Shown in pieces: positions 8,440 to 16,867 of a DNA stretch of 64,000 nucleotides (its first letter is position 1; every line of letters starts with the position of its first letter). Position numbers and translations under genes: made by a program. The notes beneath the pieces are model-generated. The model ran no database searches. It worked only from the letters and a program-made list of their open reading frames with translations, and was not told the DNA's origin. Source of the DNA: Actinacidiphila yeochonensis CN732 (lineage in GTDB: Bacteria; Actinomycetota; Actinomycetes; Streptomycetales; Streptomycetaceae); assembly GCF_000745345.1 (NCBI RefSeq), contig NZ_JQNR01000005.1:620001-684000 (forward strand). Direction: 5' to 3'.

Positions 8440-9410
8440 ACCGAGCCTCCCTGCGACTGGCGCCGGTTCATCCGCGCGGCCACCCAGTCGGTGAACCGCG
8501 TCATGGGGATGGTGATGGCCACGAAAAGCAGCCCGGCCACCACGTACGGCGTGTAGTTGAACTTCTCGCTGGCGGTGATCTGCGCCGCGTAGACCGCGTC
8601 GACCGCCCCGCCGACCGAGACCAGGCCGGTGTCCTTCTGGAGCGACACCAGGTCGTTGAGGAGCGCCGGGACGACCCGGCGGACCGCCTGCGGCAGCACC
8701 ACGTACCGCATCGCCTGCGCGCTCGTCAGCCCGAGCGAGCGGGCGGCGGCCCGCTGCGCCGGGTGGACGCTCTCGATGCCCGCCCGGAACACCTCGGCCA
8801 CGTACGCGGTGTACGTCAGGCACAGGGCCACGCCGCCGAGGGTGACGGGGTCGTGGGTGACGCCGTTCAGCCGCAGCGCCGGCAGGCCGAAGATGCACAC
8901 CAGCAGGCAGATGATCAGCGGCAGGCCGCGGAAGAAGTCCACGTAGGCGATGGCCAGGGCGCGGACCGGGAAGAACACCGGGCCGCGCAGGGTGCGCAGC
9001 AGCGCCACCAGCAGCCCGGCCACCAGCACGACCGCCCCGCACACCAGCAGCAGCCGCACGTTGAGCCACAGCCCGTCCAGGATCGACGGGAAGGACACCC
9101 GGGCGTAGTGCGGGTCCAGGAAGGTCTGCCGGGTGCGCTGCCAGCCGGGCGAGTTGACGATCAGCGCGTACAGCGCGCCCGCCACCGCCAGGGTGCTCAC
9201 GGTCGCGACGGTGAACGAACGCCGGGTGCGGGCGCGGCGGTAGCGCTCGCGGGCGATCCGCCGGGCGGACGGCACGTACGGCCCTGGCGGCCCTGACGGC
9301 CCTGGCGGCGCTGACGGCACGGGTGGAGCCGACGGTGCTGACAGCGCGGCCGGGCCCCCGGGGTCCGGGGGTTCGGTCTCCTTCTCCGGCAGGGCCGGGC
9401 CGACGGTCAC
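8436..9410 (-). CDS. Polar amino-acid ABC transporter, permease
   Basis: A 324-residue permease. A Pro-rich cytoplasmic leader (~70 residues) is followed by five or more membrane segments and the inner-membrane binding-protein-dependent EAA-type loop (SVHPAQRAAARSLGLTSAQA, MRYVVLPQA). FFRGLPLIICLLVC and AYVAEVFRAGIESV are typical of His/Glu/Gln transporters. It couples the substrate-binding lipoprotein to the ATPase. GTG 9410 overlaps the stop of the binding-protein gene (GTGA at 9407-9410), and its own stop overlaps the ATPase start. Confidence 0.93.
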   Translation of the reverse strand: MTVGPALPEKETEPPDPGGPAALSAPSAPPVPSAPPGPSGPPGPYVPSARRIARERYRRARTRRSFTVATVSTLAVAGALYALIVNSPGWQRTRQTFLDPHYARVSFPSILDGLWLNVRLLLVCGAVVLVAGLLVALLRTLRGPVFFPVRALAIAYVDFFRGLPLIICLLVCIFGLPALRLNGVTHDPVTLGGVALCLTYTAYVAEVFRAGIESVHPAQRAAARSLGLTSAQAMRYVVLPQAVRRVVPALLNDLVSLQKDTGLVSVGGAVDAVYAAQITASEKFNYTPYVVAGLLFVAITIPMTRFTDWVAARMNRRQSQGGSV

Positions 9411-10348
9411 TTCAGCACCGGTGCGTCGACGGCGTCGGACAGCCAGCGCTTCTCCAGGGCGGCGAGGGTGCCGTCGGCGCGCAGCGAGGTGACCGCCTGG
9501 GAGACGCACGCGGTGAGCGGGCTGCCCTTGTCGAGCACCAGGCCGAACTGCTCGGGCGCGCTCCCGGTGTCGGTGAACTGCCCGACGACCTTCGCGCCGG
9601 CGACCTCGCTGGTGATGTAGAAGGCGGTGGGGAGGTCGACCACGATCCCGTCGACCTGGCCGTTCTTGAGGGCGGCGACGGCCAGTTCGTTGCGCTGGAA
9701 GACGGCCGGCTGCCGGGCCGGCTTCACCACGTCGTCGACGAGGTCCAGGCTGGTGGTGCCCACCTGGGCGCCGAGCTTGGCGTTCCTCAGGTCCGCCAGC
9801 GAGCGGGCGCCGAAGATCTTCGAGCCCTTGGGGGCCACCACGGCCTGCCGCACGTCGTAGTAGCCGGGCGAGAAGTCCACCGCCTTCTTCCGGTCGGCGC
9901 TGATGGAGACCTGGTTGATGTCGAAGTCGAAGTCCTTGGCGCCCGGCGCGAAGGCGCTGTTGAACGGCACCTTCTGCCAGGCCACTTGGCCGGCCGGGTA
10001 GCCGAGCCGCTTGGCCACGGCGTAGGCGACCGCGGACTCGTAACCCTTGCCGTTGGAGGGGTTGTCGCCGGAGAACCACGGGTCGTAGGCGGGGTTGTCG
10101 GTCCCGACGGTGAGCTTGCCGGGGGTGCGGGTCGGCAGGCTGCCGGCCGCGCAGGCGACGGCGGTGGTCGCGGTGGCGGTGCCGCCGCTACCGCTGCTCG
10201 CCGACGGGGCGCCGGAAGTGGTCTCGGCGGACGGGGCGTTGGCGCCGTCGTCGTCCTGCGGAGAGCAGCCGGCCAGGGCGAGGACGAGGAGGACGGAGGC
10301 GGCCACGGCCGCACGGGACGGGGTCATCGGCGTGATGGCAGGACGCAT
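9407..10348 (-). CDS. Polar amino-acid ABC transporter, substrate-binding lipoprotein
   Basis: About 313 residues, with a lipoprotein signal (VLLVLALAGCSPQ, Cys is the lipidation site), a Ser/Thr/Gly linker, and then a periplasmic-binding type-2 (SBP_bac_3) fold: GKLTVGTDNPAYDPWF, DFDINQVSISADR, ADLRNAKLGAQVGTTSLD, VDGIVVDLPTAFYI. It captures an amino acid at the membrane surface and is the first gene of the operon SBP-permease-ATPase. Two in-frame ATGs are possible (10348, 10327); neither has a clear SD. Confidence 0.92.
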   Translation of the reverse strand: MRPAITPMTPSRAAVAASVLLVLALAGCSPQDDDGANAPSAETTSGAPSASSGSGGTATATTAVACAAGSLPTRTPGKLTVGTDNPAYDPWFSGDNPSNGKGYESAVAYAVAKRLGYPAGQVAWQKVPFNSAFAPGAKDFDFDINQVSISADRKKAVDFSPGYYDVRQAVVAPKGSKIFGARSLADLRNAKLGAQVGTTSLDLVDDVVKPARQPAVFQRNELAVAALKNGQVDGIVVDLPTAFYITSEVAGAKVVGQFTDTGSAPEQFGLVLDKGSPLTACVSQAVTSLRADGTLAALEKRWLSDAVDAPVLK

Positions 10349-10522
10349 GGCCGGACTCTGGCAGCGGGCGGCCGGGCCTGTCCACGCCATTCCGCCACTT
10401 GCCCGCATGGCGAAACCATTGTGTCGGCGGTGTTGCGGACCCGTCCGGGTGTCGGCGCCGCCCGGCGCGCGGGTGCCGTACGGGTCCTGGGTGCCATACC
10501 GGCGCGGCGCCGTACGAGGCGC

Positions 10523-10607
10523 GGGAGCCGTACGGGCAAGGGAGCCGTACGGGCGCGGGAGCCGTACGGGCAGGGGAGCCGTATGTGCAGGGGAGCCGTA
10601 GGGCCCC
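10523..10607. repeat. 17-bp tandem repeat, 5 copies
   Basis: Copies start at exactly 10523, 10540, 10557, 10574 and 10591, with consensus gggagccgtacgggcag. The first three contain the palindrome ccgtacgg and the last two diverge. The array lies in the 517-base gap between the divergent ABC operon and the gene at 10866, in which I see no gene. Confidence 0.92.
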
Positions 10608-10865
10608 TGGGCGGGCGGAGCCGGACCCTGCCCAGGCTCCCCCACAACCGGACCGGCGCCACCGTCCTCGACGCGGCTCTCGCGGCACTCACCGCCGACG
10701 GTGTGTGACGGCACCCTCACACCGCCCGCGGCAACCCAGTCCCGCACCCGCAGCACCGCCACACCCGCCTCACCGCCGCCCCCGACGCACAGCCACACCC
10801 GCAGCACAGCCCGCCCGTCCGGGGGCCGCACGCATAAGAGCCCGCTGCGCGGACACCCGGCAGCC

Positions 10866-11345
10866 ATGATGCGAACCCTCACGCGCGGCGCGCTGGCCGG
10901 TGCGGCCGGCACGACCGCCCTCAACGCGGCCTCCTACGCCGACATGGCCCTGCGCGGCAGGCCCACCAGCAGTACGCCCGAGCAGACCACGGCCCTCCTG
11001 GCCGAGAAGGCGGGCGTCGACATCCCCGGCGACGGCGCCGACCGCGAGTCCCGCCTGACCGGGCTGGCCGCGCTGAACGGCATCGGCGTCGGCGTGTGTG
11101 TCGGCGTCGGGGTCGGCCTCACGTCCGCGGTGCTGCGCCACGTCGGACTGCGGCTGCCGCGCTGGGCCGGGGCCGTCGCCACGGGGGCGCTGGCCATGGC
11201 GGCGGCCGACATCCCGATCGCCCGTCTGGGCGTGAGCGACCCCCACACCTGGTCCGCCACCGACTGGCTCTCCGACGCGGTGCCCCACCTGGTGTACGGC
11301 CTGGTCACCTACGGCGCGCTGACGACCGGGCGGGACCGCGCGTGA
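10866..11345 (+). CDS. Small integral membrane protein, unknown function
   Basis: 159 residues. Gly/Ala-rich hydrophobic segments include GALAGAAGTTALNAASYADM, GIGVGVCVGVGVGLTSAVL and WAGAVATGALAMAAADIPI. The final segment LPHLVYGLVTYGALTTG (preceded by DA) is reminiscent of small Streptomyces membrane proteins that accompany DUF4126-like genes. ATG 10866 is followed immediately by a second ATG. Its stop overlaps the next start (GTGA), so the two genes form a coupled pair and may act together. Confidence 0.7.
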   Translation: MMRTLTRGALAGAAGTTALNAASYADMALRGRPTSSTPEQTTALLAEKAGVDIPGDGADRESRLTGLAALNGIGVGVCVGVGVGLTSAVLRHVGLRLPRWAGAVATGALAMAAADIPIARLGVSDPHTWSATDWLSDAVPHLVYGLVTYGALTTGRDRA

Positions 11346-12091
11346 CCGGGTGGACGCGACGTACGGCGGCCCTGGTCGGCGCGAGTCCCAGCGGCACGGG
11401 TGCCGGCGGGGCGGGGCCAGGCCGCGCGGGCCTCGGCCGGGTCGGCCTCCCGGTGAACGGTCCCGTCCGGGCGGCCCTCGTCGGCGCGGCGACCGGGCTG
11501 CGCAGCCAGCTGGGCCTCGCCGTCGTCTCCGCCACCACCTCGCCGTACCAGGCGGCCGACTCCGTGGCGGTGCTGGCCCGGCCGCGGGTGCGGGCCGTGG
11601 CGGCGGCGCTGGCGGCGGCCGAGCTCGTCGCGGACAAGTGGTCCGGCGTCCCCGACCGCCGTACGGCCCTCGGCCTCGGCGCGCGGACGGTGAACGGTGC
11701 GACGGCCGCCGCGGCACTCACCGCCCGCTCCGAGCCGACCCGCTCCAGGCCCGCCCGCCACGGGCCCACCCCCACCGACGCCACCCACGCCGATGCCGCC
11801 TCGCACGAGCCGGACCGCTCCTCGGCCGCTCTCGCCAGAGCGGCGCTGGTCGGCGCGGCGACCGCGGTGGGTGCCGCGTACCTGGGCGCCTCCTGGCGGG
11901 CCGCGGCGGCCCGCAACGGCCGTCCCGACTGGCCGGCGGCCCTGGCCGAGGACGCTGCGGCCCTCACGCTGGCCTGGACGGCGTGCGCACGCCCCCGGGC
12001 ACAGACCGCCGACGGTTACGCCAGTGCCGCCTCGGCGTCCGGGTCCAGGTCGCTGTCGCCGCCCGCGGCCGACAGCTCCGGGAGGAGGTAG
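11342..12091 (+). CDS. DUF4126-like membrane protein
   Basis: 249 residues. The first half has GAATGLRSQLGLAVVSAT and AAELVADKWSGVPDRRTA. The second half has ARTVNGATAAAALTARSE and, after a polar linker, ALVGAATAVGAAYLGASWRA with RPDWPAALAEDAAALTLAW. The order GLRS / ADK-PDR / R-GA / DWP-ED matches the DUF4126 pattern as I know it. The last ~75 bases overlap the 3' end of the convergent AhpD-like gene; the tail residues (GSRSLSPPAADSSGRR) are low complexity, so the true stop may have been lost. Confidence 0.65.
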   Translation: MTGWTRRTAALVGASPSGTGAGGAGPGRAGLGRVGLPVNGPVRAALVGAATGLRSQLGLAVVSATTSPYQAADSVAVLARPRVRAVAAALAAAELVADKWSGVPDRRTALGLGARTVNGATAAAALTARSEPTRSRPARHGPTPTDATHADAASHEPDRSSAALARAALVGAATAVGAAYLGASWRAAAARNGRPDWPAALAEDAAALTLAWTACARPRAQTADGYASAASASGSRSLSPPAADSSGRR

Positions 12092-12618
12092 CCGGCGGTG
12101 GTGATCCGCTGGGCGGACTGGGCGTAGAACGTCTCCGGGTCCTCGGGCAGGCTGGTGGCCAGGGCGCTGACGTACCGGTTGTACATGCAGAAGGACGCCG
12201 CGATCAGGACGGTGTCGTGGATGTCCTCGTCCGTGGCGCCCGCCTCGCGCGCCGCGGCCACGGTCTCGTCCGGCAGCGCGCGGGCCGCCTCCTGCACCTT
12301 CGCGGCGACGCGCAGCAGCGCCCGCATCCGGTCGTCGATCGCGGCGGTGTCCGGGTCGTCGAGCACCGAGGCCACCAGCTCGTTGCCGCCGTCGAGTTGG
12401 GCTGCGGCGAAGGCGCCGTGCGAACCGGCGCAGAACGGGGTGCTGTTGCGCTGCGAGACGTAGGCGGCGATCAGTTCGCGCTGCCCCGGCTCCAGGGTGG
12501 AGCTGCCGGTGCGCAGCAGGACGTTGGCCAGATGCCCCAACGGGGCTGCCGTGTCGGGTCGGTGGGCCATCAGCCCGGCGATGCCCGGCAGGTTGTTGTC
12601 GAGGGCGATGTGCGTCAT
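12016..12618 (-). CDS. Carboxymuconolactone decarboxylase / AhpD-like peroxidase-family protein
   Basis: 200 residues of the CMD/AhpD helical fold. The active-site helix contains SQRNSTPFCAGSHGAFAA, so a single Cys followed three residues later by His (CAGSH) replaces the CxxC of AhpD. AGATDEDIHDTVLIAASFCM is the following conserved helix. Members include peroxidase-like and redox proteins; with one Cys a simple thiol peroxidase role is uncertain. ATG 12618 has an SD (gaggag). It is convergent and slightly overlapping with the DUF4126-like gene. Confidence 0.85.
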   Translation of the reverse strand: MTHIALDNNLPGIAGLMAHRPDTAAPLGHLANVLLRTGSSTLEPGQRELIAAYVSQRNSTPFCAGSHGAFAAAQLDGGNELVASVLDDPDTAAIDDRMRALLRVAAKVQEAARALPDETVAAAREAGATDEDIHDTVLIAASFCMYNRYVSALATSLPEDPETFYAQSAQRITTAGYLLPELSAAGGDSDLDPDAEAALA

Positions 12619-12763
12619 GGCGATCTCCTCGTGGCGTGACCGGTCGGTTCAGCTGGGTCGGAGAAAGTGCGGGATGCGGCGCGAACCCCAACGATATTGG
12701 CGCGCACGGCAGTTGTCAGCCGAACGAGTGGCAGACCAAGGGCGGAACGGACGCCGGACGGAC

Positions 12764-12845
12764 GCGACGGGACGGGGACGGGACAGGACGGGAACGGGAC
12801 GGGGACGGGGACGGGACGGGGACGGGGACGGGGACGGGGACGGGC
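12764..12845. repeat. Simple-sequence repeat (ggggac/gggac)n
   Basis: About 80 bases of near-perfect alternating ggggac and gggac units in the gap 12619-12959 between the AhpD-like gene and the chitinase stop. No gene is visible in the gap. Confidence 0.9.
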
Positions 12846-12959
12846 CGCATCCCAGGAAGGGGAAGGGTCTCGGACCGGCGAAGCGCCCCGCCCCGGAGGT
12901 GGGCTTCCGAAAGCGGGGCGCCTTGGCCGATCGAGGCGTCGGGCGTCGGGCGTCGGGCG

Positions 12960-14051
12960 TCAGCAGGAGAGGTTGCTGCCCGCCGACACGCCCAGGATGG
13001 ACACGAAGCTCTCGTAGTCGTTGACGCGGTCCTGCACCTCGGCGGGGTTGCCGCCGTTGCACTCGACGCTGCCGTTGATGCTGCGGATGGTCTCGCCGAA
13101 CCCGGCGCTGTTGACCATGGCGTTGTGGGGGGTCATCGTGCCGGGGCCGGACTGGGTGTCCCAGTACCACAGGGCGGTCTTCCAGGCGACGGCCGGATCG
13201 GTCTGGACGAGGTTGGGGTTGTCCAGCAGGTCGATCCCCAACGCGTCTCCGGCCGCCTTGTAGTTGAAGTTCCAGCTGATCTGCAGCGGCCCGCGGCCGT
13301 AGTACGCCGACTGTCCGGCGGGGCAGCCGTAGGACTGGTTCGTGTCGCAGTAGTGCGAGTAGTTGGCGGTGTTCTGCTCCACGATGTAGACGAGGCCGCC
13401 GGTCTCGTGGCTGACGTTGGCGAGGAAGGCGGCGGCCTCCTGCTTCTTCACCGTGTCGCTGCCGGTGGTGGCGAAGCCCGGGTACGCGCCGAGCGCCGCG
13501 GTGAGGCCGCTGTAGGTGTAGAAGGAGTTCCGGCTCGGGAACATCTGGTCGAACTGCGCCTCGCTGACCACGAATCCGCCGGCCGGCGGCGTGGTACCGC
13601 CGGAGCCGGAGCCGGAGCAGGTGTACGGGCTCCAGTACCAGGTGCTGATGGTCGGGTCGTAGCCCGGGTTGTCGTGGGTGGCGACGTAGTCGAGGCCGTT
13701 GGTGTACTGCACGATGTCGCCGGCGACGTACGACCGGCCCGCGACCCAGGCCGGGTAGCTGCAACCGCTGCCGCCGGTCGACCCGCCCGTCGTTCCGCCA
13801 CTGCCGCCCGAGCACCCGCCCTGGTCGGCCCAGACGTCGGCGACGCCGGGCGTCTCACCCTGCGTCCACCACTTCGCGGACCAGTTGTGGCTGTTGTACG
13901 AGGCGGTCATGCCGCCGGTGTAGACCGAGGACGCGTTCCAGGCGGCGGCGCAGTCCGCGGCCGAGGCGGGCGAGGACAGGGGGACCATGATCGCCAGGCC
14001 CACGACGGCCGCGAGTGAGGCCAGGAACGCGATGAGACGTTGTCTCGACAC
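12960..14051 (-). CDS. Secreted chitinase, two CBM5/12 modules + GH19 catalytic domain
   Basis: 363 residues. A signal peptide (LIAFLASLAAVVGLAIMVPL, cleavage after ASA) is followed by two chitin-binding modules: CAAAWNASSVYTGGMTASYN ... SAKWWTQGETPG, and YPAWVAGRSYVAGDIVQYT ... STWYWSPYTC. These are joined by Gly/Ser/Thr linkers. The GH19 domain (FVVSEAQFDQMFP onward) has the catalytic Glu in FLANVSHETGG and the second acidic residue in YYGRGPLQISWNFNY. It hydrolyses chitin by an inverting mechanism outside the cell. Start GTG 14051 has an SD (aaggag) 7 bases upstream. Having two CBM5/12 modules of different type is a little unusual for this family. Confidence 0.95.
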   Translation of the reverse strand: MSRQRLIAFLASLAAVVGLAIMVPLSSPASAADCAAAWNASSVYTGGMTASYNSHNWSAKWWTQGETPGVADVWADQGGCSGGSGGTTGGSTGGSGCSYPAWVAGRSYVAGDIVQYTNGLDYVATHDNPGYDPTISTWYWSPYTCSGSGSGGTTPPAGGFVVSEAQFDQMFPSRNSFYTYSGLTAALGAYPGFATTGSDTVKKQEAAAFLANVSHETGGLVYIVEQNTANYSHYCDTNQSYGCPAGQSAYYGRGPLQISWNFNYKAAGDALGIDLLDNPNLVQTDPAVAWKTALWYWDTQSGPGTMTPHNAMVNSAGFGETIRSINGSVECNGGNPAEVQDRVNDYESFVSILGVSAGSNLSC

Positions 14052-14090
14052 GTGACCACTCCTTATGGGGGTTCGAGTGGGGTCGAGCAC

Positions 14091-14119
14091 ACTCCAGCGC
14101 ATTGGTATGAACCTGTCAA
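14091..14119 (-). promoter_or_regulatory. Candidate chitinase promoter with overlapping inverted repeat
   Basis: On the minus strand, TTGACA (14119-14114) is followed directly by GGTTCATACC (14113-14104), a GGT-N4-ACC dyad. Streptomyces chitinase promoters carry such a GGT/ACC element beside the -35 box, linked to chitin induction and glucose repression. The expected -10 at about 14091-14096 (TGGAGT) is poor. It lies 40-70 bases before the start. The remainder of the gap 14120-14396 shows no gene. Confidence 0.55.
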
Positions 14120-14396
14120 GAAAGAGGGCGCCCGCTCCCCCCGGACGGGTGTCGTGCTCGCGACCGGCCGGGCGAACAGCCGTCTCTTTCCAGCCACTTC
14201 GGCATCGCGGTGCAACCTCACCGGCCTGTCCGGGAGTGTGAGGAGGACGGAGAGGGCCCCTCCGTCAGAGACCGACTGACGCCGCGGAGCGCCGGACCCG
14301 GACCGGCGGCCCGCCGGTCCGACCGCCGAGCGCGCCACGCGCCACGCGTTACGCGCCCGCGTTACGCGTCACCACCGACCGAACCCGAGGAGCACG

Positions 14397-14909
14397 ATGC
14401 GTCCGAGCAAGATCCTCACCACGGCCGCCCTGGCCGCGACGGCGGCGACGGCGGCGACGGCCGCGACCCTGGCCACCGCCGGCACCGCCGGCGCGGCCGA
14501 CACCGCCACCCAGAGCCTGCCGGTGCAGGTCGTCCGAGCCGGCCAGGTGGTGGACACCGGACACGGCGTCGACCTCCAGCTCAACCAGACCGACCGCTGC
14601 CTCGGCACCCCGGAGGCGTGGAGCTGCAAGAGCGTCGTCGACGGCAACCAGGCCCCCGACTCCGTGAGCCTCCAGACCCAGGGCGACGCCTCCGGCACCC
14701 TCTACTCCCCGCTCTACATCGGCTCGGGCAAGGTCGCCCGGATGACCGTGACGGCCGACGGCGTCACCTACGACGTCCAGGTGGTCACCCTCGCCGGACA
14801 CCCCGGCTACTCCACCGGCTGGGCCTGGGGCGCGCCGCAGGCCGACCTGAACGACATCCCCCAGGTCACCGTCTTCGACAAGGCGGGCGGAGTCCTCGCC
14901 CAGTTCTGA
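14397..14909 (+). CDS. Secreted protein of unknown function
   Basis: 170 residues. A Sec signal peptide (KILTTAALAATAATAATAAT ... GTAGA, cleavage near residue 36) precedes a beta-rich mature part with two Cys (DRCLGTP, WSCKSV) likely forming a disulfide. Later strands include VARMTVTADGVTYDVQVV and GYSTGWAWGAP. I do not recognise the family. ATG 14397 has an SD (gagg) 7-10 bases upstream. It is a single gene in the convergent neighbourhood of the TerD-vWA gene. Confidence 0.7.
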   Translation: MRPSKILTTAALAATAATAATAATLATAGTAGAADTATQSLPVQVVRAGQVVDTGHGVDLQLNQTDRCLGTPEAWSCKSVVDGNQAPDSVSLQTQGDASGTLYSPLYIGSGKVARMTVTADGVTYDVQVVTLAGHPGYSTGWAWGAPQADLNDIPQVTVFDKAGGVLAQF

Positions 14910-15009
14910 CGCCACGCAGTCGGCGCAGTCGGCACCGTCGACCCGCCGACACCGCCGGCCCGGAGCCCCCGACGGCCCGGGCCGGCACTGGGCGGTGCGC
15001 CGCGTCGGG

Positions 15010-16236
15010 TCAGCGGCTCATCCAGGCGCCGAAGCCGTCCAGAAGGCCGGCGTAGAAGGTCTCGTCCGGTACGGCCCCGGGGTTCCTGCCCGCCTCGTAG
15101 AAGGCGACGTTGGTGAGCCTCGGGGAGGTCGAGGCGTTCAGGTTCTTGAAGAACGCGAGCCTGCCGTACCCGAAGCCCACGAACAGCCAGAACACGTCGA
15201 GGCTGGCGGTGGTCTGGAGCAGGGAACGGAACTCGCTCTTGTCCCAGGGCTCGCCCCCGACCTGGGTGACGACGAACGCGGGATCGACGGCGCCGGACTC
15301 CTGGTAGTGGTTGAGCACCGACTTCATGGCCGCGCTGACGTTGCCCCACCCCCAGGGCACCCCCGCGTGCAACTCCCCGATCCTGCCGCGGTAGTTGTCG
15401 AGCCGGACCTCGTCCATGACCGGGTCGTTGCCGCTGGAGAAGACGACGGGGACGATGCCGTCGTCGTCGAGGTTCACCGACAGGGCCAGGACGCGCTCGA
15501 TGAACGCCTGCACCGTGAACGACTCGTACAGCTCCCGCATGGACCAGTCGTGGTCGAGAACGACGTACACCGCCGCCCGCCTGCCCGCGGCCTCCGTACG
15601 CGCGAGTGCGTGGCCGGCCTGGCGGGTGGCTTCGAGCAGCCCCGGCGCCTGCGCCTCGACCTTCGCCACACTGGGCCGTTCGGCGCTCACAGCGGCCGGC
15701 GACGTCCTGGGCGCGGGCGGACGCGCCGGCGGCCCGGACAGCGCGGGCTCGACGTCGACGCCGTAGTCGGTGGCGAGACCGGCCAGCCCCGAGGCGTAGC
15801 CCTGGCCGACGGCGCGGACCTTCCACCCTCCGTCCCGCCGGTATATCTCGGCCAGGACGACCACGGTCTCCCCCGCCTCGAAGTCCGGCGGGGTGAACGC
15901 CAACCCGGCTCCGTCCCCCTGGCCGGCGGTGAGCACCGGCGCCGTGGTGAACACCGCGCCCGGACGCGTCGCGTCGACGCTGGCGACGATCACCACGGTT
16001 CGGACCTCCGCGGGGATGCGCGGCAGGTCGGCGGTGACGGTGTCGCCCGCGAGGCTGACGCCGCTCTGCGTGGCGTGGTTGTAGAAGACGAGGTCGTCGT
16101 CGCTCCGGACCTTGCCGTTCGCGCCGAGCAGCAGCGCCGAGACGTCCACGGGCGTCTCCCCCGCCGCCACGCGTAACACCACCGCCCGCGCTTCCAGAAC
16201 CGCGTTCTCGCCCTTGCCGAGAGTCAGTGCTTCCAT
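15010..16236 (-). CDS. TerD-domain protein fused to a von Willebrand factor A-like domain
   Basis: 408 residues. The N-terminal ~170 residues are a TerD domain (DDDLVFYNHATQSGVSLAGD, AVGQGYASGLAGLATDYGVD). A Pro/Ala linker follows, then a vWA-like domain of ~200 residues: RRAAVYVVLDHDWSMRELYE (MIDAS-like strand; the usual DxSxS is reduced to DHDWS), WGNVSAAMKSVLNHY, AFVVTQVGGEPWDKSE. TerD proteins bind Ca2+ and belong to stress (tellurite/phage) response systems; the fusion form is common in Streptomyces. ATG 16236 was chosen over GTG/ATG codons a few residues upstream. Confidence 0.9.
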   Translation of the reverse strand: MEALTLGKGENAVLEARAVVLRVAAGETPVDVSALLLGANGKVRSDDDLVFYNHATQSGVSLAGDTVTADLPRIPAEVRTVVIVASVDATRPGAVFTTAPVLTAGQGDGAGLAFTPPDFEAGETVVVLAEIYRRDGGWKVRAVGQGYASGLAGLATDYGVDVEPALSGPPARPPAPRTSPAAVSAERPSVAKVEAQAPGLLEATRQAGHALARTEAAGRRAAVYVVLDHDWSMRELYESFTVQAFIERVLALSVNLDDDGIVPVVFSSGNDPVMDEVRLDNYRGRIGELHAGVPWGWGNVSAAMKSVLNHYQESGAVDPAFVVTQVGGEPWDKSEFRSLLQTTASLDVFWLFVGFGYGRLAFFKNLNASTSPRLTNVAFYEAGRNPGAVPDETFYAGLLDGFGAWMSR

Positions 16237-16294
16237 ACGCGTCGGACATCCCCTCACACACCCGCGCACAGCCCGCGGGCACAAAAAGTAGCGA

Positions 16295-16304
16295 TGTGAT
16301 CACA
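16295..16304. promoter_or_regulatory. 10-bp palindrome upstream of TerD-vWA gene
   Basis: tgtgatcaca is a perfect palindrome about 60 bases before ATG 16236, in an unusually AT-rich patch. It lacks the 6-bp spacer of a Crp site. It may be an operator; the function is unproved. Confidence 0.35.
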
Positions 16305-16476
16305 GAGTTCAGCGGGAGTGCTGGAAGCGGTATTCCCGGTCCGCCACCCTCCTGAACCCGCACGGGCAGCCCGCCTCCTACCTCCCGCCCCAGCCCGCGC
16401 CCCGCGTACCGCCTGCCGCGTCTCGCCCTCACCTTCCACGAGTTGGCCCCGCCTCGCCGGGCGACGAGGAAGGGCA

Positions 16477-16760
16477 CATCGTCACGCCTGGCAGCGCTTT
16501 CGCGGCCGGCCAGATCACCTGGTCGCCGTCGAAGAAGCCGATGCTCCAGGTGCTGCCTTCGCTGACGGCACCGTCGGTGCCGGCTAAGAGGGCGTCGTCG
16601 TATCCGTTGAGCTGGGCGGTCCTGCGGTGGTGGAGGGTGCCGAAGAGGCCGGCGCTCTTCACCTCAACGGGGGCGCGAGCTCGCGGGACGCGGTGCATCG
16701 GACGGACTGCCGTACGGCGTCGATGGCTGGCGACGACGAGCCGCCAGTCCGGGCGGATCA
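16477..16760 (-). pseudogene. Remnant of an aminotransferase class IV gene
   Basis: On the minus strand from about 16668 to 16477 the translation KSAGLFGTLHHRRTAQL ... NGYDDALLAGTDGAVSEGST ... WSIGFFDGDQVIWPAAKALP, then GVTM, matches the middle of the fold-type IV aminotransferase (branched-chain/4-amino-4-deoxychorismate lyase-like) family. The match stops abruptly at GVTM and again upstream, where the sequence (RPMHRVPRARAP) degrades. There is no start, no PLP-Lys region and no C-terminal third, so it is a fragment. Confidence 0.75.
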
Positions 16761-16867
16761 CGCCCCTGAGCCGGGCCCGGATGAACCGCAGCAGGAAGCC
16801 GGCACTGCGTAGCTGGACGGCCACTCGAATTCTGAAGCTGGAACGGCCTTGTTTCAGGGGCAGGCCG

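Noticed and set aside
10523..10607. CRISPR array
   Set aside because: 17-bp units follow each other without unique spacers and no cas gene is present. The same holds for the arrays at 43480, 51570, 58613 and 63726.
16295..16304. Crp binding site (tgtgatcaca)
   Set aside because: It lacks the 6-base centre of a Crp site; kept only as an unassigned palindrome.
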